From Marimonas arenosa (GTDB taxonomy: Bacteria; Pseudomonadota; Alphaproteobacteria; Rhodobacterales; Rhodobacteraceae), in assembly GCF_030848945.1 (NCBI RefSeq), contig NZ_JANHAX010000004.1, positions 154,001 to 218,000 of the forward strand: a DNA stretch of 64,000 nt. The letters run 5' to 3'. Position numbers and translations under genes: made by a program. The notes under the pieces are model-generated. The model did no database searches and was not told the DNA's origin. It saw nothing but the letters and a program-made list of their open reading frames with translations. Below, piece after piece: positions 17,857-26,599 of the stretch. The stretch's first letter is position 1; each line of letters opens with the position of its first letter.

Positions 17857-19716
17857 TCAATGCAGGTGTTTCGGCGCAGCTGTAAAGAACGGAGGAGTGA
17901 TCACATCCCCTTCCTCTATCATTGAGCGCATTTCTTGCAGTTGTTCAGACATCTCTTCACTTGGCGTGTTTAGATATGTCCAGCAACTAAACGCTATCTC
18001 GCCAGGACTAAGCACTTCTTCCGCAAGTGCAATCTGTTCCAGAGCGGCCTCAGGGTTCCCCAACGCCATGTGAGCAAGTGCAAGGCACTGCCTAGCGTTC
18101 ACGTTGGACTTAGATGATTGCATCTCACTATGCTCCACAAACATGGTGAGCATTTCAATGGGCGGCTCCAAATCCACCGCCCACTTAGCCATAGCGCGGT
18201 TGAACAGCTCGTCAACTTCGTTGCCCCCAGGATCACTTTGGATGGAGTTTTCGATAGCCTGTACTGCTTTGTGAAACTCGCCGGCGGCGATCAGACACAA
18301 GACAGCATGATTGAGAACTCGCCTTCTTTCATTGGCCGGCAACCCTTCGAATTCGGCTAGCCTCAACAACCGCTCGGCACACAGAGGAGTTGCTTCTCGC
18401 CATGACATCAAGTGCCAGACCAAAGAAAGCAATGTGTTGTACTGTTCGTTTGGTCGATCCAAGGCTGTTTTCACGTTCTCAAGCCATTCGCTCGAGAAGT
18501 CTTTTAGGACTTGTATCGCAGGGATGAGCTCGAAAGGTGTCGCCGTTTCTGACTTCAGTACTTCGCGCAAGTCCTCCAGTGAAGCTGTCTCATCTTCCGA
18601 AGAGGCAAGAGACTTGACGCCGCGAATTAAGCGGGCCCGGTCGGTATCGTAACCATGCTCAATCGCAATGCTCAGAGCTTCCAGCTCTTCAGCTTGATCG
18701 CCCAACGCCTCAAATGCTTGAGCCGCTAGAAAACCAATCTCACCATCATGGGAGTGAAGGAACAGAATATTCCGAGTTTGCTCATGCAGTCTTTCTCGTC
18801 TATCGGCATCCCTACGCTTACGGGCCCTATCAAGCTCCTCCGGTACCGCCCGGAGAGTGTAAACGGCTCCTTCCCGATCTGCAAAATTTTGCCCTATGAT
18901 TTGCATGCGCAGCTCTTCCAACTCTCTAGACAGCTTCGAGTTTGGCCGAGTGATCGAGAATGTGTCCTTCGCAAGAACGTCCAGACTTTGATAGTGATGT
19001 ATGGTCGTGGGGAAGCCACGGCCTCGTCTCAGTTTCCTTGAGGCGTCATCTAGCAGCTTTGCAAGAATACCCTTCTCGTCATCCAAGTCTGGGACATTGG
19101 ATGGAGTGACGTGAAGATGGATCTGTTTGGACCTCATTGAGTTCTCAACGCGGATGTTTTCCACAATCGGAACCAGGCCAGTGATGTTTGAATCGTTGGG
19201 TAAGAACATGACGCTTACTGCATCTGGCAGATGTCGTGTGCAAATGCCGCCCACATCCGTATGCCCGGTTCTGCTGTCGATGAGGACGTAGTCGAACCCA
19301 TGCCCGCCATACTCGGCCCACTGTTGTTTCATGTCTTCGAACAACAAATAGCCATCTTGCTTCTCGTAGAGCTCGTTCCAATCGATGTTATTAAGTGCTT
19401 CCGTATAGTCGCCGTCAGAGTGTCGCCCGGCGGGCATCACCCAAATTGGATTGCCTTCGACTTCACTCCGAACGATGAAATCTTCGCATCTCGGAGCAAT
19501 CCCCGTTTCCCTATACGAAGTGACATAATCGACCAAACCGCTTGCGTTGTGGGCTCCTTGGAAGATCTCAAAGCTCGGCAAACTCGGAGCTTCGAGATCA
19601 AAGTCCACGGCGAGCACCTTCCGTCCGGACTTGGCAAGCATCGCGGCGATGTTGACCAATGCCAGAGTGCGACCGACACCCCCTTTGTAAGAAAAAAAAG
19701 TGACCACGTACATCAT
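17857..19716 (-). CDS. KGGVGR-variant ParA/MinD-like ATPase with C-terminal helical (TPR-like) repeats
   Basis: The protein has 619 residues. The N terminus carries a deviant Walker A, SYKGGVGRTLALVNIAAML (Lys-11 kept, the P-loop lysine changed to arginine), then VLAVDFDLEAPSLPSF, and a Walker-B-like VLIDSRTGHTDVGG in place of the usual D-PPG. After about residue 300 come alpha-helical repeats (FLAAQAFEALGDQAEELEALSIAIEHG; LIAAGEFHKAVQAIENSIQ; CLALAHMALGNPEAALEQIALA) of TPR type. KGGVGR-variant ATPases are associated with bacterial conflict and regulatory loci rather than with plasmid partition. Its ATG overlaps the stop of the MqsA-like gene by four bases, so it is translationally coupled as the third gene of the cassette. 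No ParB or centromere-like array is seen. Confidence 0.85.
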   Translation of the reverse strand: MMYVVTFFSYKGGVGRTLALVNIAAMLAKSGRKVLAVDFDLEAPSLPSFEIFQGAHNASGLVDYVTSYRETGIAPRCEDFIVRSEVEGNPIWVMPAGRHSDGDYTEALNNIDWNELYEKQDGYLLFEDMKQQWAEYGGHGFDYVLIDSRTGHTDVGGICTRHLPDAVSVMFLPNDSNITGLVPIVENIRVENSMRSKQIHLHVTPSNVPDLDDEKGILAKLLDDASRKLRRGRGFPTTIHHYQSLDVLAKDTFSITRPNSKLSRELEELRMQIIGQNFADREGAVYTLRAVPEELDRARKRRDADRRERLHEQTRNILFLHSHDGEIGFLAAQAFEALGDQAEELEALSIAIEHGYDTDRARLIRGVKSLASSEDETASLEDLREVLKSETATPFELIPAIQVLKDFSSEWLENVKTALDRPNEQYNTLLSLVWHLMSWREATPLCAERLLRLAEFEGLPANERRRVLNHAVLCLIAAGEFHKAVQAIENSIQSDPGGNEVDELFNRAMAKWAVDLEPPIEMLTMFVEHSEMQSSKSNVNARQCLALAHMALGNPEAALEQIALAEEVLSPGEIAFSCWTYLNTPSEEMSEQLQEMRSMIEEGDVITPPFFTAAPKHLH

Positions 19717-20237
19717 GCCGCCTCAAGCTGTCGGTTCGAGTTCGGTCTCAAGGAAAAGTTTCGGGCTCGTTCATGCGCAGAAGCAGAAATGGTCGTGCGA
19801 AAGGTGGGATTCCATACTCTCTGCGGATTGGCTTCGGTCCTTGGCTCCAACGCCCGAAGCTGCTTATCCAGAGCAGCGTTCTGGATTACCAAACCTGCTT
19901 CCCAGCGCTTGATTGAAGCAATCCCGATACCCGTGTGCTTGGCCAATTGAGCTTGTGACATATTCAGCTTTCCTCGAAGCTCGACAATGGCTCTCGGTGT
20001 CAACCTGCCGAGGAAATCACAGACCGCTTCATGTTTAATTTCTTCCGCCCCCTCGGCGAAGTAAGCCTCCTCACATTGATCGCATTCAACAACAGGAACA
20101 CTAGCGGACAGGACATGCATCTTGTTGCCATTCTTGAAGTCGAACTCGTGGTCGACCATTGTGATTTTTGCACCTTCATGGCCGCATATCGCGCACGTAC
20201 AAGTGGCGTTTGCCGCCCTCTCTTGTGACCTAGTCAT
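19713..20237 (-). CDS. MqsA/YgiT-like antitoxin: zinc finger plus HTH
   Basis: The protein has 174 residues. The N-terminal zinc domain has CAIC (about residue 15) and CDQC (about 53). A linker follows and then an XRE-type helix-turn-helix, LTPRAIVELRGKLNMSQAQLAKHTGIGIASIKRWEAG, which is the MqsA/YgiT pattern. In MqsRA this protein neutralises a toxin and represses the operon by binding a palindrome. A C-terminal extension of about 45 residues is unlike E. coli MqsA. I chose the ATG at 20237 because AGAGGAG lies nine bases upstream; a GTG at 20258 is possible. It starts one base after the upstream gene's stop. Confidence 0.85.
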   Translation of the reverse strand: MTRSQERAANATCTCAICGHEGAKITMVDHEFDFKNGNKMHVLSASVPVVECDQCEEAYFAEGAEEIKHEAVCDFLGRLTPRAIVELRGKLNMSQAQLAKHTGIGIASIKRWEAGLVIQNAALDKQLRALEPRTEANPQRVWNPTFRTTISASAHERARNFSLRPNSNRQLEAA

Positions 20238-20238
20238 G

Positions 20239-20589
20239 TCAGTTGCTCCTCTTGTCACTTACGTGAAAGCTGCGCCCGATTACCTTTTCGCCCACTATTT
20301 CTAATTTGATGTAGATTTCTTCGTTGTAGTTGCCTGGAATCAGCATGACATAGCCAGTTTTCCCAGGTGGTTTATCCAGAGTTATGACCTCAACATGAGC
20401 GCCACTCTCTAGGCGCGATGCCACGAATTCCCACGCACCAGCTTCAGTGAAGGGTTCAATTGACCCAGGAGGGCACAGGCTCGTTGGTGACCATTTGTTG
20501 GGGCGCCTCTTCGTGAATACGGATATCCTGGTGCGGGAAGACCTGCACAACATGGTCAGTTTCTTTCGTATCTCATCTGGGACCACCAT
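20239..20589 (-). CDS. small protein, putative toxin of the cassette
   Basis: The protein has 116 residues, with no signal peptide or membrane segment. The second half reads as a compact alpha-beta unit: EAGAWEFVASRLESGAHVEVITLDKPPGKTGYVMLIPGNYNEEIYIKLEIVGEKVIGRSFHVSD. The terminal IYIKLEI..KVIGRSFHVS strand pair recalls the beta-sheet edge of small RelE/MqsR/DUF4258-type toxins, but I do not recognise a specific family and no catalytic residues can be named. Size, first position in the operon and adjacency to an MqsA-like gene are the grounds for calling it a putative toxin. Confidence 0.5.
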   Translation of the reverse strand: MVVPDEIRKKLTMLCRSSRTRISVFTKRRPNKWSPTSLCPPGSIEPFTEAGAWEFVASRLESGAHVEVITLDKPPGKTGYVMLIPGNYNEEIYIKLEIVGEKVIGRSFHVSDKRSN

Positions 20590-20621
20590 TACCCATTGCT
20601 CACTCGCTGAGATGTTCGGTT

Positions 20622-20655
20622 GGCATCATATGATACCGTTTCCCGCGAATGTCAA
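20622..20655 (-). promoter_or_regulatory. cassette promoter with palindromic operator
   Basis: Reading leftwards, a perfect -35 TTGACA (20655-20650) is followed after 19 bases by TATGAT (20630-20625). The -10 lies inside a 16-bp near-perfect palindrome (20622-20637; core ATCATATGAT, flanked by GG/CC with one mismatch). This is the expected layout for autorepression by an HTH antitoxin. It lies about 35 bases upstream of the first cassette gene. Confidence 0.65.
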
Positions 20656-21445
20656 TGAGAATTCACGACTTTTCTGGTCAGGACCTGTTCCAGCCAGCAG
20701 GAGTGTTGCCCAATCTATCTGGGCATCGAGCAACCGCTTACTAGCGGTTTGTTTTCAGTGATTGGCGAGGTCGGCTCGTCATTGCCTTGAAGGAAATGCA
20801 ACGCGACGAACGAACGGCAGGAATGCGAAAGCCGCACTGCGGCGATGGACGGTGGCACCAATGGCCGGTCTGGGCCGGACGTGCGAGTTGCTGTGACATT
20901 CGCGAAGGGCCGCTCGGTCCGCGTTGCGGTCGTTCGCCTTGGGTAAATGCTGCGTCGTCACGTGAACGTCCGGTTAGGGGAAGCTGCGCTGCAGCGACCG
21001 GGAAGGCCGTGAACGGCAGCTTTGGGCCGAGCGCAGCCCGAGGTACCGACCTACAGCTACGGTGGAATGGACCTGAGGGTGGTCCAGATCGACGACGAGC
21101 CGTGCCAGAGATTCCTACAACGGTCTCGGCCTGCGGCAGAGCGGGAGAGACCTCGGTCCCCGTCAATGACGACGAAAAGATGAAGAGAGGTCGCGCCTCT
21201 GTTTGTCTCGCCGGTGCTGGCAGGGCCGTCTGGGTCATCTCCGAAAGCGGCCTGAACAAGCTCATCATGCGGAGCGAAAGGGCCAAGGCTAAGCCGTTCC
21301 AATAGTGGGTCTCCCGCGACGTGCTGCCCTTGACGACCAATTGAAGCACACCGTAGAAGAACCCACAGCACACCCGCTCAGGAATGCCTCTCTTCGGTAT
21401 CTTGGCAAGTGGTTGGTTTTACGTAGTGTTTCTCTGGCGTCGTGC
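20656..21445. other. 790-bp region at the right end of the island without a credible gene
   Basis: Frames are open on both strands but their compositions (R/S/P/A-rich) are those of GC-rich noncoding DNA and no family is recognisable. Phrases such as AACGGCAGCTTTGGGCCGA resemble dispersed intergenic sequences I associate with Rhodobacterales; this is impression only. The last ~100 bases before attR may contain integrase arm sites; none is certain. Confidence 0.4.
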
Positions 21446-21472
21446 AAGTTCGAGTCTTCTCGACCGCACCAT
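21446..21472 (+). repeat. attR: duplicated tRNA-Leu 3' end
   Basis: This is an exact 27-bp copy of 11,525-11,551, matching the tRNA T-arm, acceptor strand and CCA. The upstream half of a tRNA is missing, so this is not a second tRNA gene. It marks the right boundary of the island. Confidence 0.9.
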
Positions 21473-21564
21473 TTACCGAGATTTAGATGAATTTTGCGCG
21501 TGTCCGACCTGTTGTGGGCGGCGCCTGTCTATGGCCTTGGAGCCGGCGTTTGCCTGACTGACGC

Positions 21565-22335
21565 TCAGAAGCGTAGGGTTTCGCCGTCGTTCGGTACATG
21601 TACGCGGGACTCGATTCCGCTGGTGGCCGCGAAAGTCTTAAGTTCCTGCCGTGTCAGCACGGCATGATTGACCGCCTCCATGTGCGTCGCCACGATGTTT
21701 GCCCGTGGCGCCGCATTTGAAACCTCGAGCAGGTCCGCACGACCCATGATGATCGAGCCAATCCCGTTGATCTGCGCGTCGCCGCAATTTAGGATGACCA
21801 CGCCCGGCGCATGGCGGCTCAGGTTGTCCGCAACATCATCGTTCCAGACTGTATCGCCTGCAAGGTAGAGCGTTTCTTCGGCAGGGTGGCGGAACACCAC
21901 GCCGCAGACTTCTCCCAGCCGGTCGCCAAGGCGCCGCATGGCCTCGTCGCTGCCATGCTGGCCCGGCGTCTTGATGAGGGCGATATCATCGAAGCTGCTG
22001 TTTTCAGACAGAAGCCGGATGTCGGTGAAGCCAGCTTCCCGGATTTTGCCGGCGTCGGCTTCGTGCTGCACGAAAAGCGGGAGGGTCTTCGGCAGGGTGT
22101 CGGCAGCGGCGCCGTCCCAGTGATCGAGGTGGGTGTGCGTCACGATGACGGCATCGACATTCGTGATGTCGTCCAAACCGATCGGCAGTTCAACCAGAGG
22201 ATTGCGTTTGTGGTCGTTCGGCGTACCGGCAAAGGGTGGCAAGGAGTCCTTGGCGGACAGCATCGGATCGACAAGGAAACGTTTCCCCGCAAACTCGATG
22301 ATCAGCGTGGCATTTCTGATTTGCTGGATTTCCAT
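21565..22335 (-). CDS. MBL-fold metal-dependent hydrolase, UlaG-like
   Basis: The 256-residue cytoplasmic protein has IRNATLIIEFAGKRFLVDPML, the metal motif VTHTHLDHWD (about residue 70), the middle histidine in KTPGQHGS, LYLAGDTVW and NIVATHMEAVNH. This is the UlaG/YtnP-like branch of the metallo-beta-lactamase superfamily, which hydrolyses lactone or phosphate esters. The substrate cannot be assigned. It is the first core gene right of the island. Confidence 0.85.
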   Translation of the reverse strand: MEIQQIRNATLIIEFAGKRFLVDPMLSAKDSLPPFAGTPNDHKRNPLVELPIGLDDITNVDAVIVTHTHLDHWDGAAADTLPKTLPLFVQHEADAGKIREAGFTDIRLLSENSSFDDIALIKTPGQHGSDEAMRRLGDRLGEVCGVVFRHPAEETLYLAGDTVWNDDVADNLSRHAPGVVILNCGDAQINGIGSIIMGRADLLEVSNAAPRANIVATHMEAVNHAVLTRQELKTFAATSGIESRVHVPNDGETLRF

Positions 22336-22700
22336 GGTCTCTGTCTTGGTTGATTGGGTTTGTGGCGGGTATCACGCTTTGTCTAACAAAAATCAACTCA
22401 ACGCGGACCCCTTCCGTAAATCGCCGGGGTTGTGCTGCGTGTGCAGGCGCATAGAAACCGGGCGGCGACCGGCTCAGGGAGATGGCAGACGAAATTCGGC
22501 GGCCCGGGGATGAGGCCGCCGCCGACTGTACTGAACAGGGATTCGGGAATGGCCTGCAGCCTGCCCGGATCATGTGACATTGTGATGACGGGCCTGGCCG
22601 ACGGCACGACGCAACGGCATTTGCGTTCCGGGGTTTACTCCGGGTCAGGCGCGGCCTCTACTCGGCCCGAGAAACGCGGAGAGAGGAAAGGACCAGAGAC
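22336..22700. other. 365-bp divergent intergenic region
   Basis: It separates the leftward UlaG-like gene from the rightward acyl-CoA dehydrogenase gene. No gene, tRNA or clear operator is visible; promoters for both genes should lie here. Confidence 0.4.
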
Positions 22701-23936
22701 ATGGACATGAACCTGGGCATTCGCGCGGAGCACGAACCGTTGCTGGAGCAGGTGCGCGACATGATCCGCAACGAGGTGATGCCGCTGGAAGACGAATACC
22801 ATGCCGAGATCAGCAAGGGCGACCGCTGGCAATACACCGATCGCCAGCGTGAAATTCTGGAAAGCCTCAAGGCGAAGGCCAAGGAACGGGGCCTGTGGAA
22901 TTTCTGGCTGACCGACAGCGATCGCGGTTTCGGCCTAACCACGGTGGAATATGCCTATTTCGCCGAGGAGATGGGCAAGACGCCGCTGGGCGCGGAGGTG
23001 TTCAACTGTTCGGCGCCCGATACCGGCAACATGGAAGTGCTGGAGCGCTATGGCGCGGACTGGATGAAGGAGAAATGGCTGAAGCCGTTGCTCGATGGCG
23101 AGATTCGCTCGGCTTACCTCATGACCGAGCCGGACGTGGCGAGCTCGGATGCGACCAATATCTCGATGTCCTGCGTGCGCGATGGCGACGATTACGTGCT
23201 CAATGGAGAAAAGTGGTGGTCGTCAGGCGCGGGCGATCCGCGTTGCAAGGTCTATATCACCATGGTGAAGACCGGCAGCGACGCGGACCCCAAGCACCAG
23301 CGGCATTCGATGCTGGTGGTGCCGGCCGACACGCCCGGGATCGAGGTGCTGCGGGCGATGGAGGTTTACGGCCACGACGACGCGCCGCACGGCCACATGC
23401 ATATCCGTTTTACCGATGTGCGGGTGCCGGTGGATCACATGATTCTGGGCGAGGGCCGGGGCTTCGAGATCGCCCAGGGGCGGCTTGGGCCGGGCCGGAT
23501 TCACCACTGCATGCGCGCCGTCGGCCAGGCCGAGGCGGCGCTGGAGCGGATGTGCAAACGCTCGCTGGAACGCGAGGCCTTCGGCAAGCCGATCGCACTT
23601 CTGGGGGCGAATTTCGACATAATCGCCAATGCCCGGATGGAGATCGAACAGGCCCGGCTGCTGTGCCTCAAGGCAGCGTGGATGATGGACAAGGGCGATC
23701 CGCGTGAAGCTTACCCGTGGATTTCGATGATCAAGGTGGTGGCGCCGCTGACGTCGCTGCAGGTGATCGATGATTCGATCCAGATGCATGGCGGGGCGGG
23801 GATCAGCCAGGAAACCCCGATGGGGATCGCCTGGACGCAGGTGCGCACGCTGCGCTTTGCCGACGGGCCCGACGCGGTGCACCGTCGCCAGATCGCGCGT
23901 AAGGAGTTGCGGAAGTATACTCAGCAGAAGATCTGA
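22701..23936 (+). CDS. acyl-CoA dehydrogenase family protein
   Basis: The 411-residue flavoenzyme would oxidise an acyl-CoA to the 2-enoyl-CoA. Seen are the N-terminal helical domain, the FAD/substrate strand segment ([39 protein letters not shown]), and the C-terminal helical domain with [33 protein letters not shown] and [12 protein letters not shown]. The length and the insertion around [19 protein letters not shown] suggest the ACAD10/11-like or isobutyryl/medium-branched group, but substrate is uncertain. AGAGGAAAGGACCAGAGAC precedes the start. A terminator follows. Confidence 0.9.
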   Translation: MDMNLGIRAEHEPLLEQVRDMIRNEVMPLEDEYHAEISKGDRWQYTDRQREILESLKAKAKERGLWNFWLTDSDRGFGLTTVEYAYFAEEMGKTPLGAEVFNCSAPDTGNMEVLERYGADWMKEKWLKPLLDGEIRSAYLMTEPDVASSDATNISMSCVRDGDDYVLNGEKWWSSGAGDPRCKVYITMVKTGSDADPKHQRHSMLVVPADTPGIEVLRAMEVYGHDDAPHGHMHIRFTDVRVPVDHMILGEGRGFEIAQGRLGPGRIHHCMRAVGQAEAALERMCKRSLEREAFGKPIALLGANFDIIANARMEIEQARLLCLKAAWMMDKGDPREAYPWISMIKVVAPLTSLQVIDDSIQMHGGAGISQETPMGIAWTQVRTLRFADGPDAVHRRQIARKELRKYTQQKI

Positions 23937-24029
23937 CGACTCGGCGGAGCGGGGGAGGTCCCACCTGAGACCGGAAGCACGGGTTGGGCACGTTTGCCGA
24001 AACATGCTTTGCAGCTAAACGAAAAGAAA

Positions 24030-24055
24030 CGGCGCCCCGATAGGGCGCCGTTTTT
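24030..24055. terminator. bidirectional Rho-independent terminator
   Basis: CGGCGCCC (24030-24037) pairs with GGGCGCCG (24043-24050) around five bases. TTTTT follows rightwards and an A-rich stretch precedes it, giving T residues leftwards. It lies between the convergent acyl-CoA dehydrogenase gene and the acidic-protein gene and can serve both. Confidence 0.88.
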
Positions 24056-24073
24056 CGTTGGTAGGGTGGCAGG

Positions 24074-26458
24074 TTACTCGCCCGCGTAGCGTTTGCCAGG
24101 GCGGTAGGAGATGCTCTCGGAGGCCTTGAAACGGCCGCCTTCGAGTTTTTCGATTTTGCCTTCGCGCAGCAACTGGCCGAACGAGCGCAGCCCGTCTTCG
24201 CGCGAAAAGTCCTCCTGCTCGACCTGGCGCACCTGGGTCATCAGCTGCGGGCGCGAGAACTGTTTGCGGCCTTCGACGAAAGACAGGTAGGCGGCGGCCG
24301 CCTCGAGCAATTCGGGGAGGGAATTGGCGCCGACGTTTTCGGCGTATTCCGCGAAATCGCTGTCCGAAGTGATATCATCGACCAGCTCGGCTGCCGGGGC
24401 ACTGACGCGGCGCGGCCGGATCGGCATCCGTTCTTCCGTCTTTTCGAGATCGACACGTTGTTCCGCCACCAGCTTGAGCGGTGCCGGGCGCGTCGGGTTG
24501 GGACGGCGGGTGTGGGTCTTGCCGGCCTCGGGACGGCGGGGCCGCACCACGCTGTCGAGATCGTCGCGATAAGCCTCGGTGTCGGGGCCGTGGGTGCGGA
24601 TCTTGCCACCCTCGGCCTTGGCGGCAGCCACTGCGGCGCGCAGGTGCGCGATGGCATTGCGGCGGCCCTTGCCGGCCTCTTCGTCCATCTGGCTGTCGGC
24701 CATGTCGAACATGCGTTCCATGTCGGTTTCGGTGTCGTCGGTGAAGCGCGTCGTCGGCCGCGGCTGTTCCTCTTCGTCTTCCGCGTCGTCCAGGGCAACG
24801 GGTTCGTCCTCGGCCTCGCTTTCGTCGCTGTCTCCGAAGATCTCGGCATAGTCGGGGCCGGCTATGCCCTGGTCGTCGTCGTCTTCGTCGGAGTCGGCGC
24901 CGGCGAAGGCGGAGAGGTCGATGGGCGTTTCGTCTTCGTCTTCCTCTTCGAATTCGACGACCGCGAACTCGTCTTCGTCACCGGAGTCTTCGGGCGGGGC
25001 CAGTTCAGCCTCGACGGCGGCCAGTTCGCGCAGGAGATCGGCCTCATCTTCGGCGGACAGGCTCGAATCTTCGTCCCGGTCTTCGAGCTCATCGGTGGCA
25101 GCGTCGAGATCCTCTTCGAGATCGCCGGATGTAACCACCGCCTCGAAATCGGCGCGTTTCATTTTGATCACGCGGGCGCGGATCTGGGTTTCGGACACCT
25201 CGTCCTCAGCCGCGCCGCCGAGGGCATCTGCCGCGTCTTCGGGCGAACCGAAGAGTGAATCCTCGGCGTCCGACGAGAACAGCGCGTCATCCTCGTCGAT
25301 TTCCGCGACATCGGTTTCGTCGGCGATGTCTTCCATTTCCTCCAAGGTTTCGTCGGCGTCGGCCTTCTGATCTTCGTCAGGCTCCAGTCCCACCGGTTCC
25401 TCACCCGCCTGGGGCTCGTCTGCCAGTTCTTCGTCTGTCAGCACCTCTTGGAGCAGGTCCGCTGCGACAAACGTTTCCTCGGCCAGTTCCTCCTCGGCCG
25501 ACTCCTCCTCGGCCAGTTCGACCTCGGCCAGTTCGACCTCGGCCTGAGCGGCTTCGGCTTGTTCTTCACTGTCAAAGCGGTCGAGGAGTGCGGTCACCGC
25601 CGCGCTATCGTCGGTATCTTCCTCAACTTGCCAGGCGTCGCGCGCCTTTTCGGCCTGATCGTCGATGGCGAGGGCGGCTTCGATGTCTTCGTGCGCGTCC
25701 GCGAGGAATTCGTCGGCATGTTCGTCTTCGGAGAAATCGGTCCCGACAGCTGCCGCATTATCCTGCGAGACGACGGCGCGAATGCGCGACAGCTTTGCGG
25801 CGACGCTGTCGGTGTCGTCGCTCTGAACCTCCGGGGCCGGCTGGGTGGTTTCGGCGGTTTCGAAGAACGACGCGGCGTCGTCTTCGGGCCAGGCGATTTC
25901 GTCTTCCTCTGCTTCGTCGGCGGCGATGGTCGGTGCCTCCGTCGCCTCGGCCTCGCCGGCCACGAGGTCTTCGGCAAGCTCTTCGGTGTCGTCAACTGAG
26001 GTTTTGGCGCGACCTGTGAGCAGTTGCGTCAGCCCGGAAAAGCCGGTGGCGGCGTCGCCGGCCCGGGCTTCGGCGGCTTCGGCCGGGCCAGCGGTGTCTT
26101 CTGTGTCTGCGGGTTGCGGCCGGGCGACGGCGGCCTCGGCATGGACTTCCGGTTTTTCGGGGGCGGCTTCTGCGGCACGGGTCGCCACGGGCAGAACCGA
26201 ACCCGGATCGGCGCGCAGGCGGATATTTTGATTTTCAATCTGGGCCTCGACCCGGCGCGCGATTTCGCGTTCGGCGATGCGGGCAAGCATCTCGGCATCC
26301 GGCGTCGGCGGTTCGGCGCCGAAATAGCGGTCATCTGCGGCAAGATCCCGGAAATATTCGGCAATGGCCTTCATGGTGCCGAAGGCATCCTCGAATCCTT
26401 CGAGGGTGCACGAAAACGTGCCGTAGGAGACTGTCAGGATTTTGTTGGAATTGACCAT
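24074..26458 (-). CDS. large acidic, mostly disordered protein of unknown function
   Basis: The protein has about 794 residues. A conserved-looking N-terminal unit (KILTVSYGTFSCTLEGFEDAFGTMKAIAEYFRDLAADDRYFGAEPPTPDAEMLARIAEREIARRVEAQI) is followed by about 450 residues dominated by E, D and A, including tandem L-A-E-x-E blocks near residues 305-345. A basic middle (RRPEAGKTHTRRPNPTRPAPLKLV) and a globular C-terminal ~110 residues (ISYRPGKRYAGE end) follow. No signal peptide, membrane segment or enzyme motif is seen. I took ATG 26458; a TTG at 26473 is the alternative. It resembles a Rhodobacterales-conserved hypothetical protein. It is divergent from the thiamine diphosphokinase gene. Confidence 0.75.
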   Translation of the reverse strand: MVNSNKILTVSYGTFSCTLEGFEDAFGTMKAIAEYFRDLAADDRYFGAEPPTPDAEMLARIAEREIARRVEAQIENQNIRLRADPGSVLPVATRAAEAAPEKPEVHAEAAVARPQPADTEDTAGPAEAAEARAGDAATGFSGLTQLLTGRAKTSVDDTEELAEDLVAGEAEATEAPTIAADEAEEDEIAWPEDDAASFFETAETTQPAPEVQSDDTDSVAAKLSRIRAVVSQDNAAAVGTDFSEDEHADEFLADAHEDIEAALAIDDQAEKARDAWQVEEDTDDSAAVTALLDRFDSEEQAEAAQAEVELAEVELAEEESAEEELAEETFVAADLLQEVLTDEELADEPQAGEEPVGLEPDEDQKADADETLEEMEDIADETDVAEIDEDDALFSSDAEDSLFGSPEDAADALGGAAEDEVSETQIRARVIKMKRADFEAVVTSGDLEEDLDAATDELEDRDEDSSLSAEDEADLLRELAAVEAELAPPEDSGDEDEFAVVEFEEEDEDETPIDLSAFAGADSDEDDDDQGIAGPDYAEIFGDSDESEAEDEPVALDDAEDEEEQPRPTTRFTDDTETDMERMFDMADSQMDEEAGKGRRNAIAHLRAAVAAAKAEGGKIRTHGPDTEAYRDDLDSVVRPRRPEAGKTHTRRPNPTRPAPLKLVAEQRVDLEKTEERMPIRPRRVSAPAAELVDDITSDSDFAEYAENVGANSLPELLEAAAAYLSFVEGRKQFSRPQLMTQVRQVEQEDFSREDGLRSFGQLLREGKIEKLEGGRFKASESISYRPGKRYAGE

Positions 26459-26599
26459 GTGATTGCTCGCCAAACGGTTATTGCTTTGTTTAAACTTGAA
26501 ACATCTTTACCTCGTCCAAACCGGCCCGAATCTGCGATGTTTACCGTATCATTTCGTGACATAAATGTGATCCGTTTCCCGAACGGGCACAAATAACAG

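Larger units (their letters stand above)
11525..21472. mobile_element. tRNA-Leu integrated genomic island (~9.9 kb)
   Basis: The island is bounded by 27-bp direct repeats of the tRNA-Leu 3' end. A tyrosine integrase lies at the left end, pointing inward. The cargo differs from the flanks: visibly lower GC, looser gene packing, long noncoding gaps and phage/plasmid-type genes (HNH protein, serine resolvase, Bro-N, RNase HI, toxin-antitoxin-like cassette). No structural phage genes, replication initiator or conjugation genes are seen, so it is a small non-self-transmissible island or a satellite/prophage remnant. Confidence 0.88.

Noticed and set aside
17639..18073. Plus-strand frame of 144 codons overlapping the ATPase 3' end
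   Set aside because: More than half is antisense to the ATPase repeats, and the remaining part has no ribosome site or family resemblance.
17857..19716. Plasmid partition ParA
   Set aside because: The P-loop is KGGVGR rather than KGGVGKT, the Walker-B-like segment differs, a long helical-repeat tail is attached, and no ParB or parS-like repeats are present.
20741..21373. Long minus-strand open frame (210 codons) at the right end of the island
   Set aside because: It is rich in R, S, P and A without motif, ribosome site or alternate support; open frames on both strands here are typical of GC-rich noncoding DNA.
21446..21472. Second tRNA-Leu gene
   Set aside because: Only the 3' 26 bases of the tRNA plus one flanking base are present; no D-arm or anticodon arm. 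It is the attR copy.
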